From Vanessa cardui (Eukaryota; Arthropoda; Insecta; Lepidoptera; Nymphalidae), in assembly GCF_905220365.1 (NCBI RefSeq), contig NC_061140.1, positions 9,922,501 to 9,986,500 of the forward strand: a stretch of 64,000 nucleotides of DNA, given 5' to 3'. The notes beneath the pieces are model-generated. The model did not search any database. It worked only from the letters and a program-made list of their open reading frames with translations, and was not told the DNA's origin. Within the stretch, counting starts at the first letter, position 1. The number at the start of each line of letters is the position of its first letter. The translations under genes and the position numbers were made by a program. Shown here piece by piece: positions 11,701 to 24,418 of this stretch.

Positions 11701-12519
11701 GTTTCGTTTGTTGCTTTTGCAAGACTGGACGAGCGGCGTAAGGATTGTGCTGGTTACGAATTAGGACGCTATCAACTGGGAAGTTTTGAACGAATTTATA
11801 TTGATTCAATCCATTATTTGGTAAGGAAAATGGATTTAAGTATTGATTGATCGGTTGATTTGATTGAATCGGGTGTGAAGATACTTGTACTGTCCGAAGT
11901 GTTGTGGGTCGGTAAGACTGGGCGATCGACGTCAGTTTCGTGATATCTCTCGTTGTCAACGGTCGTGCAGATGAAGGATATAAATCTAGTCCTGATATTT
12001 TGTATGATGGTGCATGAAGTGGAGCAGTACCAAAGGACCCGTATAGCAGTCCGCCGGATCCCACAACTGGTCTCCAGCCACCTTTAGAGGCTGGCAAATT
12101 CTGAAAAAAAGTTATAATGAACTTATTTGAGAAAAATGAGTTTCTATGACACGTTGTGTATCTTAACATTTAAATTAAAATAGTATCAGCTATTTCTTTG
12201 TTAAAATATATTTTGATTTGGTTTCTTTAGAAGTGGAATGATAAATTTGTATTGGAGTCAAACAATGTTAGTACCTACTTTATTTCTTAATATGTATATG
12301 TATATATTTTTTAAGTTTTCAGAATAATATTTATTCTTAGCATTTACAAATACTATAAACGATAAATTTATATGATTGAGCTGAGATTAATAGACTCAAA
12401 TCAAATGTATATGCTTACCCCATGCCCGATTAATGAGCGGCGATGATGAGGACCCTTTCCACAGAGGACAGTCGTCAATGAGGTCTGTATTGTCAGCGCG
12501 ACCAGCCATAGCCGCACCA
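8710..12519 (-). CDS. Large secreted low-complexity Thr/Pro/Gln/Asn-rich protein, function unknown
   Basis: Exons on the minus strand: 12519-12419, 12100-11374, 11288-8710, with matching phases and a TAA stop at 8712-8710. The first coding exon opens with TG straight after its AG acceptor, so ATG is completed by an A ending an upstream non-coding exon. The product is then 1,135 residues and starts with a good signal peptide (MVRLWLVALTIQT..., hydrophobic to about residue 20, then CGKG). The mature part first has Gly/Tyr/Pro/Gln/Asn-rich segments (GWRPVVGSGGLLYGSFG), then a long Thr/Ser/Glu/Lys/Arg-rich region with many TTxTE runs, basic patches (KIRKRNKIRRRRP) and repeated IMKISSR / QKISSRIR / IMKIADKK motifs. 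It has almost no Cys and no domain I recognise. Composition fits an extracellular-matrix, cuticle-associated or mucin-like protein, but that is inference. It converges on TRIP4, with 768 bp between the two stops. Confidence 0.85.
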
Positions 12520-12600
12520 CTAGAATATAAAAAAAATAATTAAATTAATTTTTAAAATAAAAAAAATTATTATGTATATTTATGTTCCAACAACAATAAA

Positions 12601-12873
12601 AACAACAACAGCCTCTAAATTCCCCACAGCTGGGCTAAGGCTTCGTCACCCTTTGAGGAAAAGTTTTGGAACACATTCCACTACTCTACTATAATGCAGG
12701 TTGGTGGAATACATATGTGGCAATTTCTATGAAATTAGACATATGCAGGTTTCCTCACAATGATTTCCTTCACCGCCGATTATAAACACATATTGAGTGG
12801 TGCTTGCCTGGGTTGTAACCCGTAATCATCGGTGATGAAATACACACGTTCTAACCACTGGGCCATCTCGGCC
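12601..12873 (-). repeat. SINE family A, diverged
   Basis: Antisense, from the (CAA)n tail to CCACTGGGCCATCTCGG. More diverged than the copies at 42131 or 54191; lies between the first coding exon of the secreted-protein gene and its likely 5' UTR exon. Confidence 0.8.
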
Positions 12874-13288
12874 TTTTTTTTTGGTCCACTAAAAATTTAT
12901 TTTAATATAATTTATGTATTAAGTTATTAGTTTACACGTTCTTTATATAACAAAGTTACTCTAGCCAATATGGATGTAGCTTTATTTCACTGTGTAACTC
13001 TCACTTTTAAGAGTTTTATCTTTTATTTTTTATGACAATGTTTAATTCATCCAAATTTGCCGGAAAAACCTCTAAACCGGATTTTTAAGAGATTGAAGCG
13101 ACTTACATATTTGGTACAAAGGTTTGTTTATTATCTCTAGTGAAATAAAGTTTTATTAAATGTGCACATAAATGTAGATTCGGTGAAAAGTGCGGATAGC
13201 GTCATGTATGGCGGGCGTGCGGTATCTGGGGTCAGGTTGTCTCGTTTCGTATTTATATATTATTATAGTCATAAAACTGAACGCTTAC

Positions 13289-13400
13289 TTTCAAGCGGTT
13301 TGTTATGATCAGCTCTTTTCCTCGTTAAATCAGTGTGTTTTAGATCATAAAATGCACTAACTTATACCCATTTCGTGGAATCGAAACGTGAAACGTGGTT
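13289..13400 (-). promoter_or_regulatory. Candidate 5' non-coding exon of the secreted-protein gene
   Basis: The coding model needs an upstream exon ending in A followed by GT. On the minus strand a sequence ending GCTTGAAA at 13289 is followed by a good donor, GTAAGC (13288-13283). The next exon starts with TG at 12519, which would create the initiator ATG. The upstream limit is arbitrary. Other donors between 12.6 and 14 kb could serve instead, so this is only the best candidate that I found. Confidence 0.3.
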
Positions 13401-14602
13401 ACTTTTAAGTAACAAAATCCTAGTATTTTTAATAAAACGTAAATTTATAATTTTACTATGATTATTTGTGTGTGAGTTTATTAGCATGTTGCGATTATAT
13501 TTTCTATCACCGGATATATTATTGGACAAACCAATCAGTATTAGGTATAACTATTTTATAATAAGCTGTTTCATGACTATCATTATTTTGAACTTTGACT
13601 GGGGTCACGCTTTCTACTTATTTCCTTTGTCAGCTTAACGGCACACAGGTTGAAATTGACGAAATAAGTGTCATGCTGAGAAAGTGATAGTTATACTGTG
13701 ACTTATTGCTTTTTCGAAACGTAGAGCTGATAAGGATTTACTAATTATTTAATTTATATATAATTACTTCAAAATATTTGATTGTCGATTGACTAGTTAA
13801 TAAGACCGCATGATGCTGTTATTGAATCCCAAATTGTTTCGATACGTATAATGTTATTGGGTTTTCTATTGAGAAATATTTGATATTAGCTTAGACTTTG
13901 GACGTTGTTTCAATCCTGTGCATAGAAAAGTTATGGACCTGTTTGTGTATAAATTTGTGCGAGATAATATGTCTAGCGCAGCGTGTCAATTAATTTACAG
14001 TGTATAATTTTCAGCAGACATTAAGAGGATGATGCTTTACCGTATTTAACAGGCGTCCACTAGATTGCTTAATTTACATTAAATCACAAATATGACCCTC
14101 GTTATGGGCTGCCTTCGATTTTAAAAAAAAATGAATGAAAAATGTCCTATTTCACGCCATTTTCGATGTGAATGGAAAATTTTAATAGAAACCTCAAAGT
14201 TTTAACATCATTGAATAAAAAACTGTCAAGCTTTCACTAATAGAAAGACAGGAATATGTCATATAATAAAAAGGAAATAGAAAATAAACATTCTTAAATA
14301 AATACTAATAAATTGAAAGTATATTTGTTATCTTAAATTATTATGCGGTTTCCGTTATTTGTTCTACAAGCGCTGTGGGATTTCTACATCATGATATACA
14401 TAGATCTACATCCGATACGTTATTGAGAAAATTAATCGATCAATACACATAAATCAAAAAGATAGAAAGAAACGAGAAATATGTATTGGAGTCAGTTAAA
14501 AAGTCCAGCATGTAGAGCGGAACTGACCGTGACCGCGAAGTGTTCTACCGTTCCCACGACTTTAGATACGCTTTTGAGTGGAGCCAATAGTTTTATTTGT
14601 CT
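13401..14602. other. Intergenic, no gene seen
   Basis: AT-rich sequence without convincing coding potential or repeat structure. A somewhat less AT-rich patch at 14505-14575 could be regulatory, but nothing proves it. Confidence 0.4.
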
Positions 14603-14842
14603 TTACATAGTATAAAACAATGTCGCCTACCGCTGTCTGTTCTTATGCATACTTATATCTTTAAAATTTGTTCCTTTTTTTATTAGATAGGGTGATTCGA
14701 GAGGAAGGTTTTTATATTTGATACATGAACAATATAGTAAAGGAACACTGATAATTATTATCGAGGTTTCTAATGTGATGCCGTAAAAAACAAATTCTGT
14801 AGTATTGCATCCGTGCAAAGCTGGGGCGGGTCGCTAATTTAG
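14603..14842 (-). repeat. Interspersed repeat E, antisense copy
   Basis: Read on the minus strand it runs from GCGACCCGCCCCAGCTTTGC to ACAGACAGCGGTAGGCGAC and TTGTTTTATACTATG, matching the copy at 53005-53222 at both ends. Class unknown; common in Lepidoptera. Confidence 0.65.
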
Positions 14843-15350
14843 TATATATTTTTTTAATATTATTAATTTTTAAAATAGACCGCTAGACCTATTAGTAACC
14901 AAAATCGTAGTTAGGATAATGAATGCTGTTTGCAAGCTTTTGTTCTCGCAAACTCCCAAAACTTATTTTATAGAAAGAGGAACATTTCTGATAACTTTTA
15001 ATAATTAATTTAAACATAAGAATGTTTCTTACTATTCTGTTAGTGGGGTACGATAGAACGCAAGTTGTTTCATGCAATGACTATTTTTCTACTTAAGTGT
15101 AAGTTTATTTTATTCGTTTTAACATAATAATATGCTTGTGACTCAGAGGTGTCTTTAGATCTGCAAAGCCCCAAGCTACGACGCTGGCTTTTATCAATAG
15201 ACTTTGGGCATATATATAGTTGCAAAAAAGTCTTACTAAATTACATATTTCACATCGAATTAAAGATGCGATGGCGTAATTTTATTTGCTCACTTGTTAT
15301 AGCCGAAATTACATTACTAGGTCTTGCTGTTTGACGACAGATTATCATGT

Positions 15351-15627
15351 AACAACAACATCAGCGTATACATTTCCCACTGCTGGGTTAAGGCCTCCTC
15401 TCTTTTTGAGGAGAAGGTTCGCAACATATTTCACCACGCTGTTTCAATGCGGGTTGGTGGAAAACACATGTGGCAGAATTTGTCACTATATTTTCCTTCA
15501 CCGCTGAGCACGAGACAAATTATAAACACAAATTAAGCACATGAATGTTCAGTGGTGCCTGCCTGGGTTTGAAACCGCGATCATCGGTTAAGATGCACAC
15601 GTTCTAACCACCGGGCCATCTTGGCTC
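15351..15627 (-). repeat. SINE family A
   Basis: Antisense copy, (CAA)n tail to CCACCGGGCCATCTTGGCTC, with a small deletion in the mid-section. Confidence 0.8.
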
Positions 15628-18600
15628 ATTTATCTTGTAATGTTATACTGATTCTGAAGACTTACAGTCCTTGTCTAAGTCTTCTGTTACATTTATTATG
15701 CAAAAAAAGGTTTCCCCATAACAAAGTTCACATAAAGCCACGGACACACGAGGTAATAAAAACGCGGTATGCATTTAAATTTTATATGGTGTTGGGTTGT
15801 CGCAGTAATGTTACTAATAATTAAGTATGGAACTATCGCTTTCTAGCGATTGCGTTACGGGACGTGATTCTGTTTTAAATACGAGCACGTAACACCATAT
15901 AATTCGTAATAGTCATGGGGCTTTTTAAATTATATGTTGGTAAATTGAAAGTGTTTTAAAAGACCATAGATTGTTCCTTTGAATTTTGATTTTAACAACA
16001 TCAAGGTACTAATTTATTGAGTAGTCTGCTGCCACTTAAAGTATGGTTTCCACAGAGTATTTAAAATATATACGTGATGTTTCTTTAAATGCTATATTTA
16101 TGTTAAAGAGGCTTTAAACTATGGTTGCGCTTGTGAAGTCACTAATAAGTTTTTGAATTGTATTTTATCCTCATATCAGACTCTTTTGGATAGGACCTTA
16201 AAACGTAAGGCATTAATAGTCAAAATGAGTTCAGTTTAATTTTATAATATTATTTTTAAAATTTTATCATTAACATTCATATAGGTAATATGTTATAATA
16301 AACATATAGGTACTTTATGTCATGTATTAAAGTAGTCAGTATTAGTTTGTTTTCAGAACTACTTCTTAAACCATTTAACCAGATTTTCAGTGGTATCAGT
16401 GATCACCACTGCACTTAGTGAACTAAGCTGACATGCCAGACTATTTTCATGAAACATTTAAAACATAAAGATCTATTTATGTTGTTAAAATTTACATATA
16501 ATTTGAATGAAATTGCGCTTGCAATTATTTTAAGTTTGAATTTTATGCGTTTAATGACACTGAAAGTTAAAATGATAATTTATTAATATTTCTTATAAAT
16601 GTACAAATATATTAAATTGTTTGCCTAATTTTATTATATTTGATGTATAAAATATATACTTTACGATTAATGTTTGCTAGTAACTAATAGAACGGGAATT
16701 TGTCCGTGATAATATAGTTTAACTATGTAAGATATTGTGCTAAATTCGAATCAAACAAATTGTCTTTTTCCATTATTAAACTAGAAAACAAGATACATGC
16801 TTCACTTAAGTGTCTAGGATGGTCTACAAATAGTCAACAAAAGTGCTAGATTTTAGTCCCTTCTTGGTTGCAGATCCTGAATTTCGAATAAAAATTCACA
16901 TCGGGAATAATCATCACTAAATTGTATTAATTTTTTATTTATAATTCATCTCGTACCCGGTGATAAAGGAAAACATCGTGAGTAAACCACAAACCCTTTT
17001 TAAAAAGGCCTTTTCATAATTTTGGGACGTCAACGCAGTTTCTTTTACATTATCACGTATTATAATAAACTGTTACAATGAATTAGGTATGTTTGAAACT
17101 AGCGTTTACTGTTTATCTTAAAACTATAGTTATTTTACGTTCTTAGGTGCGAGAAAGTTCCAAAATTCAATACAATCCACACACGAACGTACGATTAGAA
17201 AACCACGACTGTAAATTGTCAACCGTTGTGATGTTTAATAGAAGTTTTCGATTTGATTATTACTAAGGCCATTTGAAACAAATGAGTATACGACCTAAAT
17301 AAAGTGTAATTTTACATAATACTTATATTAACTTCACATCTCACAATCTGTCACAATAGTAAACGTTTTTCTTCCTAGAGTAAGTGGCCCAGAAAACTGG
17401 GACTAAACGTTTTCCGTATACGATATCGCTCTATCTAAAAACAATGGTCTGTTATATTTAAGAGTGCACGCACCGTGGCAGACATGACTTCCTATGATGA
17501 AAGCCATGCGTACATGCGTGATATGGGCAATGATTTTCATAAGAGTAATTTTGTAATTTTTCATAAGAGTTGTCATAAGTGACGTTTTAGTTTCCATGGT
17601 TTGACACAAATGACAGATTGTCTACATATCTGATATTAAAACATTTTATATGGCTCTATAACCTCTTATATTTGTTTTTAGAAATGGTATTTTTTATTTT
17701 AAGTAAACTTGAAATGGGAATATCGAAATATTATTCCAGGTTACTTTCAATGAATTACAAGGATCAGATTCATTTTAATACAATCCTAATTCAAGTTGAA
17801 CTAACGTGCGCATCTCGTGAGCCGGTGTTCAGCGACCGTAGCACGTTTCACTCTAGCTATTCGCCGAGAAAACACATACTTATGCCTCATCTTCACAAAT
17901 AGTGATAACAAATAAAAGTGTACCGTGTTCGAATGAAAATAAAAGTTGTTTTCCTTTAATTACATTTCGGGTTGCTGGACAAATGAAAACGCGCATTGCT
18001 CTATATGATTAATTGTGCTGTCGCTATTACTTGATTTGTAACATGGAATAATTAGCCTATACGATATAATGATATTTTAAAAGGAAATGTTGTTGCTGAC
18101 GCTGTTAGTATATTATACTAATTGTTTTCTTCTTGGTAAATCGTGTGTTCGATGATTCATCTCTGATATTCTCGAATAATCTCGATTAACTGCGAATACT
18201 TGCTTACTTGATTACTTAGAATAAGTATCTTATGCTTCTATAATTGTTTTATTATTTGATAGTTTTTTTAATCTGGGTGATTTCCGATTTTTTATTTTAT
18301 AGAGTTTTGATTGAGTGGGAATGTTTTTTGAAAATTATAACGATCACTTCTGGTAACGATCACCAGTAGTGATCGGTAGGTATGTCAGCAATTACATTAA
18401 ATTACTAACAAACTGGAAACTGATTCTTATTAAACTAAGATCTGGCTATAATGTATGTGTATCATATGACATTGTTTTTGCTAACAATGTCATATGAAGG
18501 GATAAAGAAGATAATAGAACTGTTTAAATAAAGTACATAGGTACATTCCCTTACTTTTTATTGAAGATAATAGTAATACAAACACGTGGTACAACACTCG

Positions 18601-20255
18601 GTATAATGTAATACTTTCAAGTACGATTTATAAGCTTATAAAGAGAGAACGCGTTGAAGTCTAATGTATGTAACCTAATATAACACGATAATGATAGTGA
18701 TGATCGATTGTCTATATAGTTGTCTTAAAAACATTTTTAATCTATATTAGGAACAAGTGATAAATATGATGATAGTTGTGATAATTAAGATGATGATGAA
18801 CTTCTGGTCATTCTCAATTGAGTTTAGAGATACTCTAGTACACTCTGGTACTTTATGGGTTACAAAAGGTTCTCCTTTCGTCTTAATTTTATCTGTTTAT
18901 TAAAGGTAAGAAATAGAATAATGTAAAAAATAACCAACTTCTAAATTTACATCAATTTTCTCGTACAGTTGTTACTTATAATTTCTAGACAGAAAATTAC
19001 TTGTATTGTATTAAAATAATTGTCTGACACTCATGACCTCAAGATCGCAATCGAATAAAATGGCTATTAGATCAACACGTACCTAAAAGTCAAATAATAA
19101 CGAAGGAGGTTTTATTTCGGCGAAGCTTACTGAACTTTCAAGTGCTAAATTTTGTATTTGTTTGTAGTGATTTTCCATTGTAGAAAACGTCTCTACGAAA
19201 GTCAGTCGCTTGACAGCCAATCGGCGCTAAACAAGATACTGAATCACGCCTCTTAATTGGCTCTAAAGATAAAAGAAGATTAGAGGTTATTGCCCCACGT
19301 GACGTGTGTGCTACTAATGATTGACAAATGTCGCAGGCTTAATCTTACTTACTTATCTCGTCGATGAGAAGATAAAAAGCACCTTAATGTATGTCAACTG
19401 CAAAAATAAACACTTCGGTTGTGTAGCACATATCTTACAATTGTTTAGCATATATAATTAAATAAAACCGGTTGTACCATTAATTACTAAGATAAATTAA
19501 AAATAACTCTTGTTATTGCAGATAAGAACGAAAATAATATTCATTATAAATTATAATTGCTTAACAAATGTACAGCAAACATGTAAAACATGTAAATGTA
19601 GTGCTTAATATACAGCCAGAATAGGTGATAGGTAACATAATCAAAATGTGATTGAGATTCTCGTTAGTATCTATAAATTCTATTAAACATTGCGTTTCGA
19701 GATTTTCAATGCTAAAAAAATCAATTTATTTACTATCAGTAAAACCACACTGCGGGAGTTCATATAAAGATATATTTTTTAATTTATGTAAATAAAAAGT
19801 TACCATCGTTGAAACTGTTTCTGGTTTCATAAATAATTGTCAATATTTAACGTTCACAGATCGTTATGAACATATAAAACATGCTTTCTACGTTTATAGT
19901 TCCGTGACACCAGGCAGTTCACCCACTAACAGAATTCTAATTACCTAAAAATATTTCGCCAGTAGCGTATACCGTTCCTTGATTTTCTCACGCGAATACT
20001 TACATAATTTATGGAGATAACCTGCTTCGATGTAAAATAACTATGTTAAATATGTTACTTGTCTTAATCATTAATGTGAATATTTTAATGACCGTATCAT
20101 TTTTTATAGTGGCAAGCAAACCTTTCTCATTTCTCAGCTTGAACTGAGATTGCTGTTTATTAATAAAGTTATTCGATAAAAATACTCATGTATGTAATTA
20201 TTATTTGAATGTTGTCATATTTTAATTAAAATCTAAATTTTTGACAAAGATTATT
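15628..20255. other. Intergenic, mostly featureless
   Basis: 4.6 kb of AT-rich DNA. It holds a fragment of SINE A at 16935-16989, a 15-bp perfect hairpin at 18462-18497, an inverted 12-mer pair at about 15781/15891, and a motif cluster at 19190-19340. No gene supported. Confidence 0.4.
18462..18497. repeat. Perfect hairpin, 15-bp stem and 6-nt loop
   Basis: TCATATGACATTGTT (18462-18476), loop TTTGCT, AACAATGTCATATGA (18483-18497). Function unknown. Confidence 0.8.
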
Positions 20256-20432
20256 TTGACTCGAGCGTCTTATAAAAAATATCAAGTGGGAAACGCAGAA
20301 TAAAATATTTTGTATAACGTTAAAATAAAACATATTTTATGTATTGAGCATATAAAATAATGTAACACACTTTACAGTCTACAGATTTTGTATGTTACGT
20401 GTGTCAAACATTTAGTTTTTACTGTATAAAAT
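20256..20432 (+). repeat. Left 177-bp direct repeat flanking MITE G
   Basis: From TTGACTCGAGCGTCTTA to TTTTTACTGTATAAAAT; matched by 20884-21060 with roughly ten differences. The MITE lies exactly between the two. Confidence 0.85.
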
Positions 20433-20883
20433 TAGGCTATTTGACAATGCGAAAAATAAATCGTGAATTATTGTAATCGGTGTATATTATGAGTTTAAAA
20501 ATGGTTATTTACTAACGAAAGTTGAAAATAATACTTAATTTATTCAAAAATCCATAAATAAAAATGCATTTTTTCAAACGTTTGTCACGTGACATAAAAC
20601 GCTCCTGATTGGCCGAGCTTATGATGAAGTCACTTTCTTGTAAACTTTGCATTTCTACTATATGATGATACCACAGATTAAAATACAGGAAAGTGACGTC
20701 ACCGACCCCATTGCAGCGCCATATTGTCCAAGTAGCGTTTTTGCGCGCTTTTTAAATATGGTATTTTGAAAATGATATTTTTCGGCAAATATGCACTAGA
20801 AATAAAAAACACAACTTTTACTGGGCTCCTTAACTTCTACTAAATTATATAAAATTGATTTTAAAAACCAGTCAAATAGCCTA
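20433..20883 (-). mobile_element. MITE family G, copy 2
   Basis: About 450 bp bounded by TAGGCTATTTGAC and GTCAAATAGCCTA, reverse complement of the element at 5677-6118, with high similarity throughout. Confidence 0.85.
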
Positions 20884-21060
20884 TTGATTCAAGCGTCTTA
20901 GTAAAAATATCAAGTAAGAGACGCAGAATTAAATATTTTGTATAACGTTGAAATAAAACATATTTTATGTATTAAGCATATAAAATAATTTAACACACTT
21001 AACAGTCTACAGATTTTGTATGTTACTTGTGTCAAACATTTAGTTTTTAATGTATAAAAA
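20884..21060 (+). repeat. Right 177-bp direct repeat flanking MITE G
   Basis: From TTGATTCAAGCGTCTTAG to TTTTTAATGTATAAAAA; same orientation as 20256-20432. Confidence 0.85.
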
Positions 21061-21860
21061 TGTATATAAGTTAAAGTTATATAAATTTCGACATACAACC
21101 TGTAACTCTATTAAATTACAAAATACTCACATAGATTGATTGGTAAATTGCCATTGTGCAGAACACATAAATTTTACTTTCAGAATAATAAAAACACAGT
21201 GTGGGAACTTCACAACTATTGAACATTCCTTTGTAACGGCAAAAATGATACGTTTGCGTAATATTGAATGCATAATGTTAATTACATTTATATGTCATGT
21301 CGCGAATGATTGATTGTTTTTTTTTTTGTTTTAATTATGATTAAATGGACAGTTTACTAACACATTCTGCCTCTCATCCGACACATCATTGGGTATAATA
21401 TGTTAATATCTTCGAAAGTTTTTTTTTTGGGAGAAAAGAAGCCTTTGTATGTACCTACCTATATTTAGTAATTGCAATATTTTATTCTAATCAAATGAAA
21501 ATTCAATGAAAATATTCTTTATTCAAATAGGTTCATAAAAGCACTTTTGAATCGTCATATTACAGTATAGAATTACATTAAAAGTATAACTTTTTGGAAA
21601 GGTGTTTCTAATAGTGAAGGATTGCTGAGAAATTCTGTAGACTCTTCTACAGCTCTAGTTATATTAGTCAATAGTAATATGCCTTATTTATCAATGACTT
21701 TTTTATTTAAACAATTTAAGCATAGTCACTTAAGTACTCAGACGTGTTATAAATTTAGTTTCGTTATTTGTATTAATTATTTGCTAGTTTTTGGTACCTA
21801 AATTATAATCCGATTAAAAATAGAAGGTGTTAAATTTAATACCTGTCGATATTGTTCGGT

Positions 21861-22165
21861 GCTAAGATGGCCCAGTGGTTAGAACGCGTGCATCTCAACC
21901 GATGATTGCGGGTTCAAACCCAGGCAAGCACCTATATATATATATATATATGTGTGCTTAATTTGTATTTATAATTCATCTTGTGCTCGGCGGTGAGGAA
22001 AAATATCATGAGGAAACCTGCATGTGTCTAATTTTATCAAAATTCTACCACATTTGCAAGCATTCCACCAACCCGCATTGGAACAGTGTAGTGGAATATG
22101 TTCCAAACTCTATTCTTAATGGAAGAGGAGGCCTTATCCCAGCAGTGGGAAATTTACAGGCTGTT
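21861..22165 (+). repeat. SINE family A with internal (TA)n
   Basis: Sense copy with A box TGGCCCAGTGG and B box GGGTTCAAACCC. After CAAGCACC a (TA)n tract (about 21932-21952) replaces the usual GCTGATTCA. The tail ends at CAGGCTGTT without the usual TTG repeat. Confidence 0.85.
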
Positions 22166-24264
22166 ACTTTACTCTTTTACATTACTATATTGTTCGTGAA
22201 AAGTATTTTAATAACTCATTTTGGACTCTTAACTAGTAATAAATATGTAACTAAATCAATTATTATTCTCCAAAGTAAATTTTCCTTCATTGCCATTCAA
22301 TGCCCGTGACCTTCGACGAACCGTGCTCGGCTCACTCACTTTCCTCGCTGACGTGACGAGATTACTACACTTTACTATGAACGGATGTGAATACTTTCCT
22401 TATTATTTTAATTCGATTTTTTTTATTAAACAATGCAATATAAGTGCTTGATGTAAATAATAAGTACCTATTTGCCTACAGCTTGTCAGATTGGATGACG
22501 TTTATGGTAACCCGAAGAGATTCAAGATGGTTTAATGCTTTTATGGATACTCTTTATTTTGTCAGGGTTACACCGTAAAATTAAGTTATGAATTTACCTT
22601 TCTATACATATGGACTCAGGACTGGGCCTTGGTAGCTATAGAAACATGGTATTTAATCTGTCTGTTAACGCAAATTGTGCCAAAGTAATCATGAAAAGGA
22701 AAACATATTATATATATTTGGCTGTTCAGGCACAAGAGACACTATATTAGGTCCAATTACTAAAAAAAAATATTGGTATTTTTAACGTCTATCTTTTATT
22801 TTCATAATTTCGTTTCGGTAATATTAAAATAAATTAAAACCACTGAGGAAATTCCGTGCAATTGTAATGTCACCAGTGACATTATAACATAACGGCTTTA
22901 ACAATAACCCGGCGACATACATAATTTGTAAATAACATTTGAAGCGTAATCACTATTACCTTATTACATTTGATACGTGTGTTAACTGTGGCAAGAGTCA
23001 GTAGCTATTCAAATTATAAAAATGTATTATTATTAATGATAGTTATTTATGTATTGGCAACATTTTTTGATATTTTTGGTATTAGGTCCTTATGTAATTA
23101 AAAATAGAAAAGTGAGATATCATTTTTTTTTTAGAATATGATACATTTACAAGTTTTATGCGTTTATGAACAACATGACTGTCATGTTTATAGTTGTTGT
23201 ACGTTAAAATTACATTAAGTCCAGGCTTTACTCGAGTATCATAAGGGTATCATAAAACATTTTGATTGAAGTTATACAGTTAATATTATATATATAAACC
23301 TAGTATAATTCGTTGCGTGGCTTGAAAGGTCCAAGCGTACAAATGGCGGAAAGCTTTTGTTTTACACGAAGTAGAGATACGTTGAATTAAATTAATGACA
23401 ATTAAATTATTCGTATATTTTGTATGTAATATATTAAACTGCGTATTTTAATAATATAATTTAAAAAAAAATAACATAATTTTTAATGTTATTTATATTT
23501 ATCCGTATTTTAATCATAAGCAAAATATAAATTACGAGATATATAAGTAGTATCAAGTTATCAGTATCGTACTATAAATATATAGAATGAGTTTCGTTTT
23601 GTAAAACTAGAACCTATTTTAACGAATTTAAATAGCTGTTTATATTTTGGTTTTACATCACACTTAAAGAGTAATAAAACATTCAACACGTTACCTAACT
23701 GAACATATAAAAGCAAAATGTCATTAAAATTACATCAGAACACACGTTCCAAATTAGGACGAATTCATAACAGTCCCGCCCGCTATAAAACATACGCAAT
23801 AGCGATAAAACTCCACCAATTTAGGTATAGCACTTTTCTTTGGTGAAAGTTAGTAATAATTGTTAACCGAAAACGTACCAAGTCTTTCATTCGGTCTGAT
23901 TAACATCGAAGTACTAACTTAGACCATCACACACGCTAGTCGTCCACCGTGCAAAAGTGAAATGGCATTTTCATTTATTTTATAATCACAATAATTATCG
24001 TATGCCCGGTTACTATGTGATATTTCTAAAAACTAAGTAAGGATTTATTTTGCTTACGAGTAATAGAATTGTCAACAAGGCGTAATTCAAAATCCTTATA
24101 AAACACGCTTGGAGACCTGTGTGTGTCTATTAAATACATTGGTAGAAAAAGCATATTATTCGATACAAGATTTTATAAATGATAAAAAAGAGTGGAGTTA
24201 ATACCCGTTGCATCCAAACAGGATATATTAATTTAAATTTTTATTATAATATTGTATTTTTTAA
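22166..24264. other. Intergenic, no gene seen
   Basis: AT-rich DNA with no coding or repeat signal that I can support. Confidence 0.4.
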
Positions 24265-24418
24265 ATGTCAAAAAAGAGTAACTACTGAGTTTCTTACAGG
24301 TTCTTCTCGGTAAAATCTACTTTCCGAACCGGTGGTAGCTTCACTTAATTGTAAAATGACTATTCAAAAGTGCTTGTAAACGCCTACTTGAATTAAAGTT
24401 TATTTTGATTTGATTTGA
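24265..24418 (+). mobile_element. LINE 3' end fragment
   Basis: GAGTTTCTTACAGGTTCTTC, CCGAACCGGTGGTAGCTTCA and TTTATTTTGATTTGATTTGA match the fragment at 26826-26990; a retroelement 3' terminus. Confidence 0.6.
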
